From: Streptomyces carminius
GTDB taxonomy: Bacteria > Actinomycetota > Actinomycetes > Streptomycetales > Streptomycetaceae
Assembly (NCBI RefSeq): GCF_002794255.1
Contig: NZ_PGGW01000058.1
Location: 40,662 to 104,661, forward strand
DNA: 64,000 nucleotides
Direction of reading: 5' to 3'
Shown one piece after another: positions 8,707 through 17,003 of the stretch. The notes under the pieces were generated by a model that made no database searches, was not told the DNA's origin, and saw only the letters and a list, made by a program, of their open reading frames with translations. Made by a program: the position numbers and the translations under genes. Positions within the stretch are counted from its first letter, which is position 1. Every line of letters begins with the position of its first letter.

Positions 8707-9062
8707 ACACGGCTCCGCTTGATGGTGATGGTCACGTCGTCGAACGGGACGGTGATCGGGGCTTCCGGCTTGTGGACGACGACCTCCACCTCCCGCACCG
8801 CCTCGTGTGTCAGGCACTGGTCGGCGATCCGCTGGGCGAGGGTCTCGATCAGGTCGACCGGCTCGCCCCCGACGATCGCGGCGACCTCCTCCGCCACGAC
8901 GCCGTAGTGGACCGTCCTGGTGAGGTCGTCACCGGCCGCGGCGGGCCGGGTGTCCAGGCCCAGGACCAGGTCCACCACGAAGGTCTGACCCTGCTCCCGT
9001 TCCCGCTGGAACACCCCGTGATACCCGCGGACCCTCAGCCCGCGCAGTGTGACGCGATCCAC
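8703..9062 (-). CDS. folB: Dihydroneopterin aldolase
   Basis: FolB converts dihydroneopterin to 6-hydroxymethyl-dihydropterin and glycolaldehyde. The 119-residue protein has LRGLRVRGYHGVF near the start, the conserved Glu in TVHYGVVAEEV, the DLIETLAQRIADQC helix and a C-terminal VVVHKPEAPI strand with the catalytic lysine. I choose the GTG at 9062 because a GGGGAG sits 8 bases upstream; the earlier GTG at 9071 would lie inside that ribosome binding site. The stop overlaps folK by 4 bp. Confidence 0.95.
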   Translation of the reverse strand: MDRVTLRGLRVRGYHGVFQREREQGQTFVVDLVLGLDTRPAAAGDDLTRTVHYGVVAEEVAAIVGGEPVDLIETLAQRIADQCLTHEAVREVEVVVHKPEAPITVPFDDVTITIKRSRV

Positions 9063-9149
9063 CCGTTTCACTCCCCGTCGGTCGGCCGGCGGACGCGGCG
9101 GGCCTGCCACCCCGTGCCACCGCTGGAGCCACTCTCTCAGACGGGACCG

Positions 9150-9650
9150 TCAGAGCAGTGTCCCGCCCTCCGGATCCATGCCGTCCACGCCGCCGATGCC
9201 GTCGCCGTCCTCGTCCTCGTCGTCCTCCTCGACCAGGATCGGGGAACCGTGGTGCGCCCAGACCCGCCACCGGCCGTCCTCGTCCCTGCGGAAGACGTTC
9301 GTGGCGACCACCAGGCCGCCGATCAGCGGGCCGGCCGAGCCGTCCGCCTCGGCGGGGCCGCCGCTGAGGATGTTCTCGGTGCAGGTCACCACGGCGGTGT
9401 CGCCCAGCACGGAGACCTCGACGTCGGTCAGGAAGAACTGGATGTACTCGGTGTTCGCCATGATCAGCGCGTACGAGCGCATCACCTCGTCGCGCCCGTT
9501 GAGCACCGGCCACCCGGGATGGACGACGCTGACGTCGTCGTTCAGCCAGTAGTCGGTCAGGGCGTCGATGTCGCCGCGCTCGACCGCCTCGTACAGTGCC
9601 GCGTTCGCCGCCTCGACGGCCTCGACGTCCGTGCGGGCCTCTCCGCTCAT
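9150..9650 (-). CDS. NTF2-like (SnoaL/nuclear transport factor 2 fold) protein
   Basis: A 166-residue protein with the cone-shaped NTF2-like fold: an N-terminal helix (VEAVEAANAALYEAVERGD), then DALTDYWLNDDVSVVHPGWP and the strands VVTCTENILSGG and WRVWAHHGSPIL. The end is an acidic tail rich in Asp, Glu and Gly. Its job in the folate operon is unknown, although a gene of this family at this position is common in Streptomyces. The ATG at 9650 has a GGGAGG ribosome binding site 4 bases upstream. The TGA of the small repeat-built frame at 9647-9826 overlaps this ATG (ATGA), so ribosomes leaving that frame could restart here. Confidence 0.8.
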   Translation of the reverse strand: MSGEARTDVEAVEAANAALYEAVERGDIDALTDYWLNDDVSVVHPGWPVLNGRDEVMRSYALIMANTEYIQFFLTDVEVSVLGDTAVVTCTENILSGGPAEADGSAGPLIGGLVVATNVFRRDEDGRWRVWAHHGSPILVEEDDEDEDGDGIGGVDGMDPEGGTLL

Positions 9651-9826
9651 GGCACCTCCCGGTGAGCTTCTCCGCCCTCGCGGCAACCACCCGGCGACAC
9701 GGCGATGTGCGGCCCGGCAGCCGCGCGTGCGACGCTCACTGTGCCTCCCGGTGAGCTTCCGCCCCCGCGGCAACCACCCGGCGACACGGCGATGTGCGGC
9801 CCGGCAGCCGCGCGTGCGACGCTCAC
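9647..9826 (-). CDS. Possible 59-codon leader-like frame built on an 87-bp duplication
   Basis: A GTG that overlaps the folP stop (GTGA) opens a 59-codon frame that ends with a TGA overlapping the ATG of the NTF2-like gene (ATGA). It encodes two nearly identical halves, each beginning VSVARAAAGPHIAVSPGGCR. Both junctions carry ribosome-binding-like GGGAGG sequences. The frame comes from the tandem duplication described separately, and the reading frame stays open because the unit is 87 bp long. It may be a translated coupling peptide or an accident. No domain is recognised, and the sequence does not look like a stable protein. Confidence 0.3.
   Translation of the reverse strand: MSVARAAAGPHIAVSPGGCRGGGSSPGGTVSVARAAAGPHIAVSPGGCREGGEAHREVP
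9653..9826 (-). repeat. Tandem duplication of an 87-bp unit between folP and the NTF2-like gene
   Basis: Two head-to-tail copies, 9740-9826 and about 9653-9739. The first 61 bases are identical; the remainder differs by one substitution and a 2-base indel near the end. Each copy begins with the last bases around the folP stop codon and ends with a GGGAGG ribosome binding site. The near identity suggests a recent event. Confidence 0.85.
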
Positions 9827-10698
9827 TGTGCCTCCCCCGCCGTCTCCAGTGCCCGGGCCACCCGGACCGCGTCCGCGCTGGCGCGTACCTCGTGCACCCG
9901 TACCGCCCAGGCCCCCTCGCGGGCGGCGATCGCCGAGACCGCGGCCGTGGCCGCGTCCCGCTCCCGGGCCGGCGGTACGGTGCCGTCCGCTCCGGCCAGC
10001 ACCCGGCCCAGGAACCGTTTGCGGGAGGCGGCGACCAGCACCGGCCGCCCCAGTTCCCGGCGGAGCCGGGCGGTGGCGTCCACCAGCGCCAGATCGTGCG
10101 CGGCCTGCTTGGCGAAACCCAGTCCGGGGTCGACGACGATCCGCTCGGGCGCGATGCCGCCCGCCACCGCCTGTTCCAGAGCGGCACGCAGTTCGCCGAC
10201 CACCTCGGTGACGGTGTCGGTGTAGACGGCCCGGTCGTTCATGTCGATGCTCTGGCCGCGCCAGTGCATCACCACGTAGGGCACCCCGGCCGCGGCCACC
10301 ACCGGCACCATGCGCGGGTCCGCCCGGCCGCCGCTGACGTCGTTGACCAGCCGGGCACCGGCCGCCACCGCCTGCTCGGCCACCCCGGCGCGCATGGTGT
10401 CCACGCTGACCACCACGCCCTCCTGGACCAGATCCCGTACGACGGGGATCACCCGGCGCAGTTCCTCGGCCTCGTCGACCCGGGTGGCGCCCGGCCGGGT
10501 GGACTCGCCGCCCACGTCGACCAGGTCCGCGCCCTGCTCGGCCAGTTCCAGCCCGCGCTTGACCGCGGCCCCGGCGTCGAACCAGCGACCGCCGTCGGAG
10601 AAGGAGTCCGGCGTGACGTTCACCACCCCCATGACCGCACAGCGGTCCCAGGACGGCAGCCCGGCCACTTCCCCGCGTGAGGCGCGCAAGGTACTCAT
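9823..10698 (-). CDS. folP: Dihydropteroate synthase
   Basis: FolP joins p-aminobenzoate to hydroxymethyl-dihydropterin pyrophosphate and is the sulfonamide target. The 291-residue TIM-barrel protein shows the signature VNVTPDSFSDGG near residues 28-39, VDVGGESTRPGA, LVNDVSGG, VVDPGLGFAK and VAASRKRFLG. The ATG at 10698 begins MSTLRASRGEV. The stop codon lies in the first copy of the 87-bp duplication, and the adjoining GTG of the small repeat frame overlaps it. It sits 59 bp after folE. Confidence 0.95.
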   Translation of the reverse strand: MSTLRASRGEVAGLPSWDRCAVMGVVNVTPDSFSDGGRWFDAGAAVKRGLELAEQGADLVDVGGESTRPGATRVDEAEELRRVIPVVRDLVQEGVVVSVDTMRAGVAEQAVAAGARLVNDVSGGRADPRMVPVVAAAGVPYVVMHWRGQSIDMNDRAVYTDTVTEVVGELRAALEQAVAGGIAPERIVVDPGLGFAKQAAHDLALVDATARLRRELGRPVLVAASRKRFLGRVLAGADGTVPPARERDAATAAVSAIAAREGAWAVRVHEVRASADAVRVARALETAGEAQ

Positions 10699-10757
10699 GT
10701 GGTCCAGCCTAGGCGCTCGTCCCGCGGCACCCGGGTACCCGTCCGGCGGCGGGCCGG

Positions 10758-11363
10758 TCAGCGGGCCATGATCAGGCTCATCGCCTCGGCGCGGGTGGTG
10801 GCGTCGCGGAGCTGTCCGCGGACGGCGGAGGTGATGGTCTTGGCGCCGGGCTTGCGGACCCCGCGGACCGTCATGCACATGTGCTCGCACTCGATCACGA
10901 CGATGACCCCGCGCGCCTCCAGGATCCGCATGAGCGAGTCGGCGATCTGGGTGGTCAGCCGCTCCTGGACCTGGGGACGGCGGGCGAAGACCTCCACCAG
11001 CCGGGCGAGCTTCGACAGCCCGGTGATCTTGCCCGAGGCGGCCGGGATGTAGCCGACGTGGGCGACGCCGTGGAAGGGCAGCAGGTGGTGCTCGCAGGAG
11101 GAGAGCAGCTCGATGTCCTTCACCAGCACCATCTCGTCGTGGCCCAGGTCGAAGGTGGTGGTCAGCACGTCCTCGGGCCGCTGCCGCAACCCCGCGAATA
11201 TCTCCCGGTACGCCCGCGCCACCCGGGCCGGGGTCTCCCGCAGTCCCTCGCGGTCGGGATCCTCGCCGACCGCGAGGAGCAGTTCGCGTATGGCGTTCTC
11301 GGCGCGCTTCTCGTCGAACTCGCCGACGGGGCTCTCGCCGTCCAGCGTGACCGGGTCGATCAT
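10758..11363 (-). CDS. folE: GTP cyclohydrolase I
   Basis: FolE opens the folate pathway by converting GTP to dihydroneopterin triphosphate. The 201-residue protein carries the zinc and catalytic region SSCEHHLLPFHG with its Cys and His, GLSKLARLVEVFARRPQVQE, and CEHMCMTVRGVRKPGA with the other zinc cysteine. The ATG at 11363 has GAGGAAC 6 bases upstream. It is the first gene of the folate set (folE, folP, folB, folK); a hairpin at 11404-11435 separates it from ftsH. Confidence 0.96.
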   Translation of the reverse strand: MIDPVTLDGESPVGEFDEKRAENAIRELLLAVGEDPDREGLRETPARVARAYREIFAGLRQRPEDVLTTTFDLGHDEMVLVKDIELLSSCEHHLLPFHGVAHVGYIPAASGKITGLSKLARLVEVFARRPQVQERLTTQIADSLMRILEARGVIVVIECEHMCMTVRGVRKPGAKTITSAVRGQLRDATTRAEAMSLIMAR

Positions 11364-11403
11364 GCGTTCCTCGTTTCTCGTGCCTGCGCGGCGGGAATAC
11401 GGC

Positions 11404-11435
11404 GCGCCCCTCCGGTCAGTAAACCGGAGGGGCGC
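11404..11435 (-). terminator. Hairpin between ftsH and folE
   Basis: Perfect 13-bp inverted repeat (11404-11416 and 11423-11435) around a 6-base loop, just after the ftsH stop. There is no U tract, as is usual for high-GC actinobacterial terminators. It would end ftsH transcription before folE. Confidence 0.7.
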
Positions 11436-11486
11436 GGTACGGCATTCCGGGAGCCGTGGTGGCTCCCGTCACTCACGGGCCCGGGT

Positions 11487-13532
11487 TCAGTCCTCGGGAC
11501 GGGGCTCCTGAGCCCGCCGGGCCGGGTCCTCCTTGGCCAGTGCCGTGTCGGTCGGGCCGATCTCCTTGCCCTTCTCCGGGACGGACGACGAGCCGTTGGC
11601 CAGGGCCAGCTCCTTGGGTGTGGAGACCGGCGGCCGGGTCGAGGGCGTCCGGCGCGCGGAGCCCGTCCAGGCGGGACGGAAGGGACGCTTGACGACCGGG
11701 CGGAAGATCTCGGCGATCTCCTCCTTGCCGAGGGTCTCCTTCTCCAGCAGGGCCAGCACCAGGTTGTCCAGGACGTCCCGGTTCTCGACGAGGATCTCCC
11801 ACGCCTCGTTGTGCGCGGTCTCGATCAGCTTCTTGACCTCCTCGTCCACCAGCCCGGCGACCTCCTCGGAGTAGTCGCGCTGGTGGCCCATGTCCTTGCC
11901 CAGGAAGGGCTCGGAGCTGTCGGAGCCGAACTTGATCGCACCCAGCCGCTCGGTCATGCCGTACTGCGTGACCATGGCACGGGCGGTGGCGGTGGCCTTC
12001 TCGATGTCGTTGGCGGCGCCCGTGGTCGGGTCGTGGAAGACCAGTTCCTCGGCCGCGCGCCCGCCCAGCATGTACGCGAGCTGGTCGAGCATCTCGTTGC
12101 GCGTGGTGGAGTACTTGTCCTCCTCGGGCAGGACCATCGTGTAGCCCAGTGCCCGGCCGCGCGACAGGATCGTGATCTTGTGGACGGGGTCGGAGTTCGG
12201 CAGGGCCGCCGCCACCAGGGCGTGTCCGCCCTCGTGGTACGCGGTGATCTTCTTCTCCTTGTCGCTCATGATCCGGGTCCGCTTCTGCGGTCCGGCCACG
12301 ACGCGGTCGATCGCCTCGTCCAGGAACTTGTTGTCGACCAGCTTCCGGTCGCTGCGCGCGGTGAGCAGCGCGGCCTCGTTGAGCACGTTGGCCAGGTCGG
12401 CACCGGTGAAGCCGGGGGTGCGGCGGGCCACCGCGCTCAGGTCGACGTCGGGCTCCATCGGCTTGCCCTTGGCGTGGACCTTGAGGATCTCCAGCCGGCC
12501 CTGCATGTCGGGGCGGTCCACCGCGATCTGCCGGTCGAAGCGGCCCGGGCGCAGCAGCGCCGGGTCGAGGATGTCCGGCCGGTTGGTGGCGGCGATCAGG
12601 ATGACCCCGCCCTTGACGTCGAAGCCGTCCATCTCGACCAGCAGCTGGTTCAGCGTCTGCTCGCGCTCGTCGTGGCCACCGCCCATGCCGGCGCCGCGGT
12701 GGCGGCCGACGGCGTCGATCTCGTCGACGAAGACGATCGCCGGGGCGTTCGCCTTGGCCTGCTCGAACAGGTCACGGACCCGGGAGGCGCCGACACCGAC
12801 GAACATCTCCACGAAGTCGGAGCCGGAGATCGAGTAGAACGGCACCCCGGCCTCGCCCGCGACGGCACGCGCCAGCAGCGTCTTGCCGGTGCCGGGGGGG
12901 CCGTACAGCAGCACGCCCTTGGGGATCTTCGCCCCGACGGCCTGGAACTTGGCGGGCTCCTGGAGGAACTCCTTGATCTCGTGGAGCTCCTCGACCGCCT
13001 CGTCGGAACCCGCGACGTCCGTGAAGGTCGTCTTGGGGGTGTCCTTGGTGATCAGCTTCGCCTTCGACTTCCCGAAGTTCATCACCCGGGAGCCGCCGCC
13101 CTGCATCTGGTTCATCAGGAACAGGAAGACGACGACGATCAGCACGAACGGCAGCAGGGAGAGCAGCATCCCGACGAAGGCGTTCTGCTCCTGCGGCGAG
13201 ACGGTGTACCCCTCGGGGATCTGCCCCTCCTGGTACTTGGACTGCAACTGCTGGGCCAGGTTGAAGCCCTGCTCGTCGATGTAGCTGGCCTGGACCTTGT
13301 TGCCGCCCTCGATCTCGGTGTCGCCCTTGAGTTCGATCTTGACGGTCTGCTCGTCGCCGGTGGTCAGCTCGGCGGACTTGACCTGGTTCTTGCTGATCGC
13401 CTGTACGACCTGGCCGGTGTCCACCGTCTTGTAGCCGCCGGACGAGCCGACGACGTTCATCAACACGACCACGGCGAGGGCGGCCAGCACGATCCACATG
13501 ATGGGACCACGGAAGTAGCGCTTCACGTCCAT
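11487..13532 (-). CDS. ftsH: ATP-dependent zinc metalloprotease FtsH
   Basis: Membrane-bound AAA+ protease that degrades misfolded membrane and regulatory proteins. Numbered from the ATG at 13532 (MDVKRYFRGP), the 681 residues give a first helix at 11-29, an extracytoplasmic domain, a second helix at 119-141, Walker A GPPGTGKT at 211-218, Walker B VFVDEIDAVG, the second region of homology ATNRPDILDPALLRPGRFDR, the zinc site HEGGH near 433 and a disordered Pro/Lys/Glu tail. A GTG at 13580 would add 16 residues; neither start has a strong binding site. The 296-bp region upstream should contain its promoter. Confidence 0.96.
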   Translation of the reverse strand: MDVKRYFRGPIMWIVLAALAVVVLMNVVGSSGGYKTVDTGQVVQAISKNQVKSAELTTGDEQTVKIELKGDTEIEGGNKVQASYIDEQGFNLAQQLQSKYQEGQIPEGYTVSPQEQNAFVGMLLSLLPFVLIVVVFLFLMNQMQGGGSRVMNFGKSKAKLITKDTPKTTFTDVAGSDEAVEELHEIKEFLQEPAKFQAVGAKIPKGVLLYGPPGTGKTLLARAVAGEAGVPFYSISGSDFVEMFVGVGASRVRDLFEQAKANAPAIVFVDEIDAVGRHRGAGMGGGHDEREQTLNQLLVEMDGFDVKGGVILIAATNRPDILDPALLRPGRFDRQIAVDRPDMQGRLEILKVHAKGKPMEPDVDLSAVARRTPGFTGADLANVLNEAALLTARSDRKLVDNKFLDEAIDRVVAGPQKRTRIMSDKEKKITAYHEGGHALVAAALPNSDPVHKITILSRGRALGYTMVLPEEDKYSTTRNEMLDQLAYMLGGRAAEELVFHDPTTGAANDIEKATATARAMVTQYGMTERLGAIKFGSDSSEPFLGKDMGHQRDYSEEVAGLVDEEVKKLIETAHNEAWEILVENRDVLDNLVLALLEKETLGKEEIAEIFRPVVKRPFRPAWTGSARRTPSTRPPVSTPKELALANGSSSVPEKGKEIGPTDTALAKEDPARRAQEPRPED

Positions 13533-13828
13533 CCACACGGGGCGGCGTGCGCCCCGTCCCTCCTGCCACAGTTGAGGCACGGCGATCCCGGGGGGAGGTC
13601 GCCGTGCGTACGGTGTATTACTCGGCTCGGCTCGGCCTACGAACAGACTGCATCAACAGACCGACCTTCGGACGGTACCCCAGCACTGCCGCCCGAAGCA
13701 CGGCCTTGCGGCGCCTGAGGGGCTGTGAACAATCCCGCCCATTGGTTACAACGCCGAGCACCCTCCCCGCGTTCCCGGGCGGCCGCGGGGACATTCGGAC
13801 GCCCCGCGGCCGCCCGGCGTCCGGGGCG
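13533..13828. promoter_or_regulatory. ftsH upstream region with the hpt terminator
   Basis: No gene is seen here. The half next to ftsH should hold its promoter; a short GGCTC direct repeat is visible at about 13623-13634. The half next to hpt holds the hairpin described separately. Confidence 0.45.
13776..13816 (-). terminator. Hairpin after hpt
   Basis: Perfect 15-bp GC-rich stem (13776-13790 with 13802-13816) and an 11-base loop, starting 12 bases past the hpt stop on the minus strand. It fits a factor-independent terminator without a U tract. Confidence 0.7.
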
Positions 13829-14368
13829 TCAGCCGCCGTAGACATGGGGTGCCAGCGTCCCCACGAAGGGCAGGTTGCGGTACTTCTCCGCGTAGTCCAG
13901 GCCGTAGCCGACGACGAACTCGTTGGGGATGTCGAAGCCGACCCACTTCACGTCGATCGCCACCTTCGCGGCGTCCGGCTTCCGCAGCAGGGTGCACACG
14001 TTCAGCGACGCGGGCCCGCGCGAACCGAGGTTCGACAGCAGCCAGGACAGCGTCAGGCCGGAGTCGATGATGTCCTCGACGATCAGTACGTGCCTGCCCT
14101 GGATGTCGGTGTCCAGGTCCTTGAGGATGCGGACCACGCCGGAGGACTGGGTGCCCGCGCCGTAGGACGACACCGCCATCCAGTCCATGGTGACCGGTGT
14201 GGACAGGGCGCGGGCGAGGTCGGCCATGACCATCACCGCGCCCTTGAGGACCCCGACCAGGAGAAGGTCCCTGCCCGCGTACTCCGCGTCGATCCGAGCG
14301 GCCAGCTCGGCCAGCTTCGCGTCGATCTCTTCCTTGGTGACGAGCACCGACTTCAGGTCGGTGCCCAT
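13829..14368 (-). CDS. hpt: Hypoxanthine phosphoribosyltransferase
   Basis: Purine salvage enzyme that joins hypoxanthine or guanine to PRPP. The 179-residue protein has GVLKGAVMVMADLAR, the flexible loop MDWMAVSSYG, the PRPP motif VLIVEDIIDSGLT and VGFDIPNEFVVGYGLDY, ending FVGTLAPHVYGG. I choose the ATG at 14368 (MGTDLKSV), which has AGAAGG just upstream; a GTG at 14383 would add five residues. It lies 36 bp downstream of tilS, and the tilS-hpt-ftsH order is widely conserved. Confidence 0.95.
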   Translation of the reverse strand: MGTDLKSVLVTKEEIDAKLAELAARIDAEYAGRDLLLVGVLKGAVMVMADLARALSTPVTMDWMAVSSYGAGTQSSGVVRILKDLDTDIQGRHVLIVEDIIDSGLTLSWLLSNLGSRGPASLNVCTLLRKPDAAKVAIDVKWVGFDIPNEFVVGYGLDYAEKYRNLPFVGTLAPHVYGG

Positions 14369-14404
14369 GTCCTTCTCGTCCACCCTGCCGCTCTCGGTCG
14401 AGGT

Positions 14405-15508
14405 TCACACTTGCCGGACGACCAGTGTGCCACCCTGCCGCCGGGCGGCCACCCGGCCGGGCAGGTTGAGCGCCCGCTGGCCGTGCCAGTCCGTGACCAG
14501 CCGGTCCATCTCCTCGATGTGGCGGGCGAACAGCGAACCCGCCGGGGACCCCGCCGCGACGGCCCCCCGGCGCAGCACCCGGCGGCGTACGGCGGGCGGC
14601 AGGGCGCGGAGCCGGGCGACGTCGAACGCCACCGTCCCGCCCGTGCCGGTGCCCGCGCCGGGGGCGGTGCCGGTGCCGGTGGCGCCCTCCACCGCCGCGG
14701 GGGCGGCCGTACGGGCCGAGAGCTCGGCCTCGCGCGCCCAGGCGTCCAGCGCGTCGGCGTCGTCGCGCGAGAGCTGGGCGGTGCGGGCCAGGGCCTCCAC
14801 CACGCCCTTGCCGAGCGCCTTCTCCAGCGCGGGCAGGGCGTCGTGGCGCACCCGGGAGCGGGTGAAGGCCGGATCGGCGTTGTGCGGGTCGTCCCAGACG
14901 GGCAGCGACTGGACCATGCACGCCTTGCGGGTGGTCTGCCGGTCGAGGGCGAGGAACGGCCGCCGGTAGCGGCGCCGGGCGGCCGGGCGGCCGGCCGGTG
15001 AACCGGAGACGGCCGCCATCCCGGCCAGCGAGCGGGTGCCGGATCCACGGGCGAGTCCGAGCAGGACCGTCTCGGCCTGGTCGTCGCGGGTGTGGCCGAG
15101 GAGGACGGCGAGGGCACCGTGCCGTTCGGCGGCCTCGTCGAGGGCGGTGTAACGGGCGGTGCGGGCGGCGGCCTCGGGGCCTCCGTCGCGGCCGACGGTC
15201 ACGGTGAGGGCCTCGGCCGGTTCGAGGTGGAGGGCGGTGAGACGGGAGACGACCTCGCGGGCCCGCTCGTCGGAGCCGGGCTGCAGGGCGTGGTCCACGG
15301 TGACGCCGCCGGCTCGCAGGCCGAGGCGGGGGGCCTCGAAGGCGAGGGCGGAGGCGAGCGCCGTCGAGTCGGCTCCCCCGGAGCAGGCGACGAGCACCAG
15401 CGGGGGGAGCCCGGCGCCGGGAACGTCTCCGCGGGCCTCGCGGAGGATCTCGTGGAGTGTGCGGCGAACCGCCAGGCGTATCGCCGCGACCGCGGGGTGG
15501 GGACCCAT
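14405..15508 (-). CDS. tilS: tRNA(Ile)-lysidine synthase
   Basis: TilS adds lysine to C34 of the minor isoleucine tRNA (anticodon CAU), an essential step in decoding AUA. The 367-residue protein has the PP-loop SGGADS near residues 43-48, HTRDDQAETVLLGLARGSGTRSL, and the CWRPLL-equivalent YRRPFLALDR. The C-terminal part contains a Gly/Thr/Ala-rich linker near 265-290 that looks expanded (GATGTGTAPGAGTGTGG). Start ATG 15508. A perfect dyad sits 35-52 bases upstream. Confidence 0.94.
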   Translation of the reverse strand: MGPHPAVAAIRLAVRRTLHEILREARGDVPGAGLPPLVLVACSGGADSTALASALAFEAPRLGLRAGGVTVDHALQPGSDERAREVVSRLTALHLEPAEALTVTVGRDGGPEAAARTARYTALDEAAERHGALAVLLGHTRDDQAETVLLGLARGSGTRSLAGMAAVSGSPAGRPAARRRYRRPFLALDRQTTRKACMVQSLPVWDDPHNADPAFTRSRVRHDALPALEKALGKGVVEALARTAQLSRDDADALDAWAREAELSARTAAPAAVEGATGTGTAPGAGTGTGGTVAFDVARLRALPPAVRRRVLRRGAVAAGSPAGSLFARHIEEMDRLVTDWHGQRALNLPGRVAARRQGGTLVVRQV

Positions 15509-15542
15509 GTCCGTTCACTTCCTCGGGAGGGGGGTGGATGGC

Positions 15543-15560
15543 CACTGTGACTACACAGTG
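15543..15560. promoter_or_regulatory. Palindrome CACTGTG-N4-CACAGTG upstream of tilS
   Basis: Perfect 7-bp arms around ACTA, 35 to 52 bases upstream of the tilS start. The size and symmetry fit a binding site for a dimeric regulator; I cannot name the protein. It could also be a short hairpin in the leader. Confidence 0.4.
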
Positions 15561-15662
15561 TGCGTAGATGGTGACAGAGAAGAGTGGTCTTCCTGAGCAT
15601 CGCACGCGCACCCACGGCTCACGGTCCCTCGGAAGAGTGATTGTGCGGGCGTTCGGCGGTCA

Positions 15663-16817
15663 TCAGTCCGTTTTCCGGTGCACCCTCGCGACCCAGTCCG
15701 CCGGTTTGGCGATCTCCCCCTTGGTGGGCAGGGTGTTCGGGGAGGTCCACACCTTGTTGAAGCCCTCCATCCCGACCTCGTTCACGACCGCGCGGACGAA
15801 CCGCTCGCCGTCGCGGTACTGGCGCAGCTTGGCGTCGAGTCCCAGCAGCCTGCGCAGTGCCTGGTCGAGCCGGCCGGCCCCGGCCGCGCGGCGCTTCTGG
15901 AACTTCTCCCGGATCTCGGCCACGCTCGGCACCACCTGGGGGCCGACCCCGTCCATCACGTAGTCCGCGTGCCCCTCCAGCAGCGACATCACGGCGGTCA
16001 GCCGGCCGAGCACCTCGCGCTGGGCGGGCGTCTGCACCAGCTCGACGAAGCTGCGGCCCTCGCCGTCCGCCTCCGCCTCCTCCTTCTCCGTCCCCGCCGT
16101 CCAGGGTTTCCCGCCCCCGGCCAGCGACTGGACGGCCTCGCGCAGCCGCTCCAGCAGCGTGGAGGGGTCCATGTCGGTCTCCCCGAGGAAGGAGTGGATC
16201 TCCGCCTCGATGTGGTCGCGCAGCCAGGGCACGGCCGAGAACTGGGTGCGGTGCGTCTCCTCGTGGAGGCACACCCACAGCCGGAAGTCGTGCGGGTCGA
16301 CGTCCAGCTCGCGCTCCACGTGCACGACGTTCGGCGCGACCAGCAGCAGCCGCCCGCCGCCCGCGCCCGGGGTGCCCGGCAGGTCGGGGGTGGGCGGGGC
16401 GAAGGTCTCGTACTGGCCCAGGACGCGCGAGGCCATGAACGACAGCAGCATGCCGACCTCCACACCGGTCACCTTGCCGCCGACCACTCCGAGCACCGCG
16501 CCGCCCGGCCCGCCCGCGCGCCGCTCCTGCATCTTGCCCAGCAGCGGCGACAGCAGCTCGCGGAAGCCCGCCACATTGGCCCGGATCCAGCCGGGCCGGT
16601 CCACGACGAGTACGGGGGTGTCACCGGCACCGTCGGCCGGTGACAGCCGGGTGAAGCCGCGTACGTGCTCCTCGGACGCCGCCGCGTGCCGCCGCAGCTC
16701 GGCCACGGCCTCGCGCGCCTCGTCCCGGCTCACTTCGGGCCCCGGCTTCACGAGCCGGGTCGCGGTCGCCACCGCGAGATTCCAGTCGACCATCTCCACA
16801 CCACCGAGGCTCGTCAT
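15663..16817 (-). CDS. Zinc-dependent metalloprotease family protein (DUF2342)
   Basis: A 384-residue protein of the DUF2342 family, annotated in some genomes as coenzyme F420 biosynthesis-associated. The zincin motif is HEETHRTQF, with a downstream Glu-rich helix and the segment LEGHADYVMDGVGPQVVPS, where a third ligand is expected. An insert rich in Glu and Gly (about residues 245-265) probably forms a loop. Start ATG 16817 (MTSLGGVEM). Its place next to tilS and dacB is common in actinobacteria. The substrate is unknown. Confidence 0.85.
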   Translation of the reverse strand: MTSLGGVEMVDWNLAVATATRLVKPGPEVSRDEAREAVAELRRHAAASEEHVRGFTRLSPADGAGDTPVLVVDRPGWIRANVAGFRELLSPLLGKMQERRAGGPGGAVLGVVGGKVTGVEVGMLLSFMASRVLGQYETFAPPTPDLPGTPGAGGGRLLLVAPNVVHVERELDVDPHDFRLWVCLHEETHRTQFSAVPWLRDHIEAEIHSFLGETDMDPSTLLERLREAVQSLAGGGKPWTAGTEKEEAEADGEGRSFVELVQTPAQREVLGRLTAVMSLLEGHADYVMDGVGPQVVPSVAEIREKFQKRRAAGAGRLDQALRRLLGLDAKLRQYRDGERFVRAVVNEVGMEGFNKVWTSPNTLPTKGEIAKPADWVARVHRKTD

Positions 16818-17003
16818 AGCTTCACCGTACGTGCCGTCGCCGCCGGACGGGAGGACGACGGGGGGACGACTACAGGGGACGCCGGGTCCGGACCGGCTCC
16901 GCTCCCGGGTGCCCGCCGGGGCCCGGTCGTAAAGCCCGGCGGCCCCGGCGGTGTCCGTCACCGCCGGCATCCGGCCGCCGCGGTGCGTGCCGGTGGGCCG
17001 GCG

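Noticed and set aside
9653..9826. CRISPR or satellite array
   Set aside because: Only two adjoining copies without spacers, and the unit includes coding junctions; it is a simple tandem duplication.
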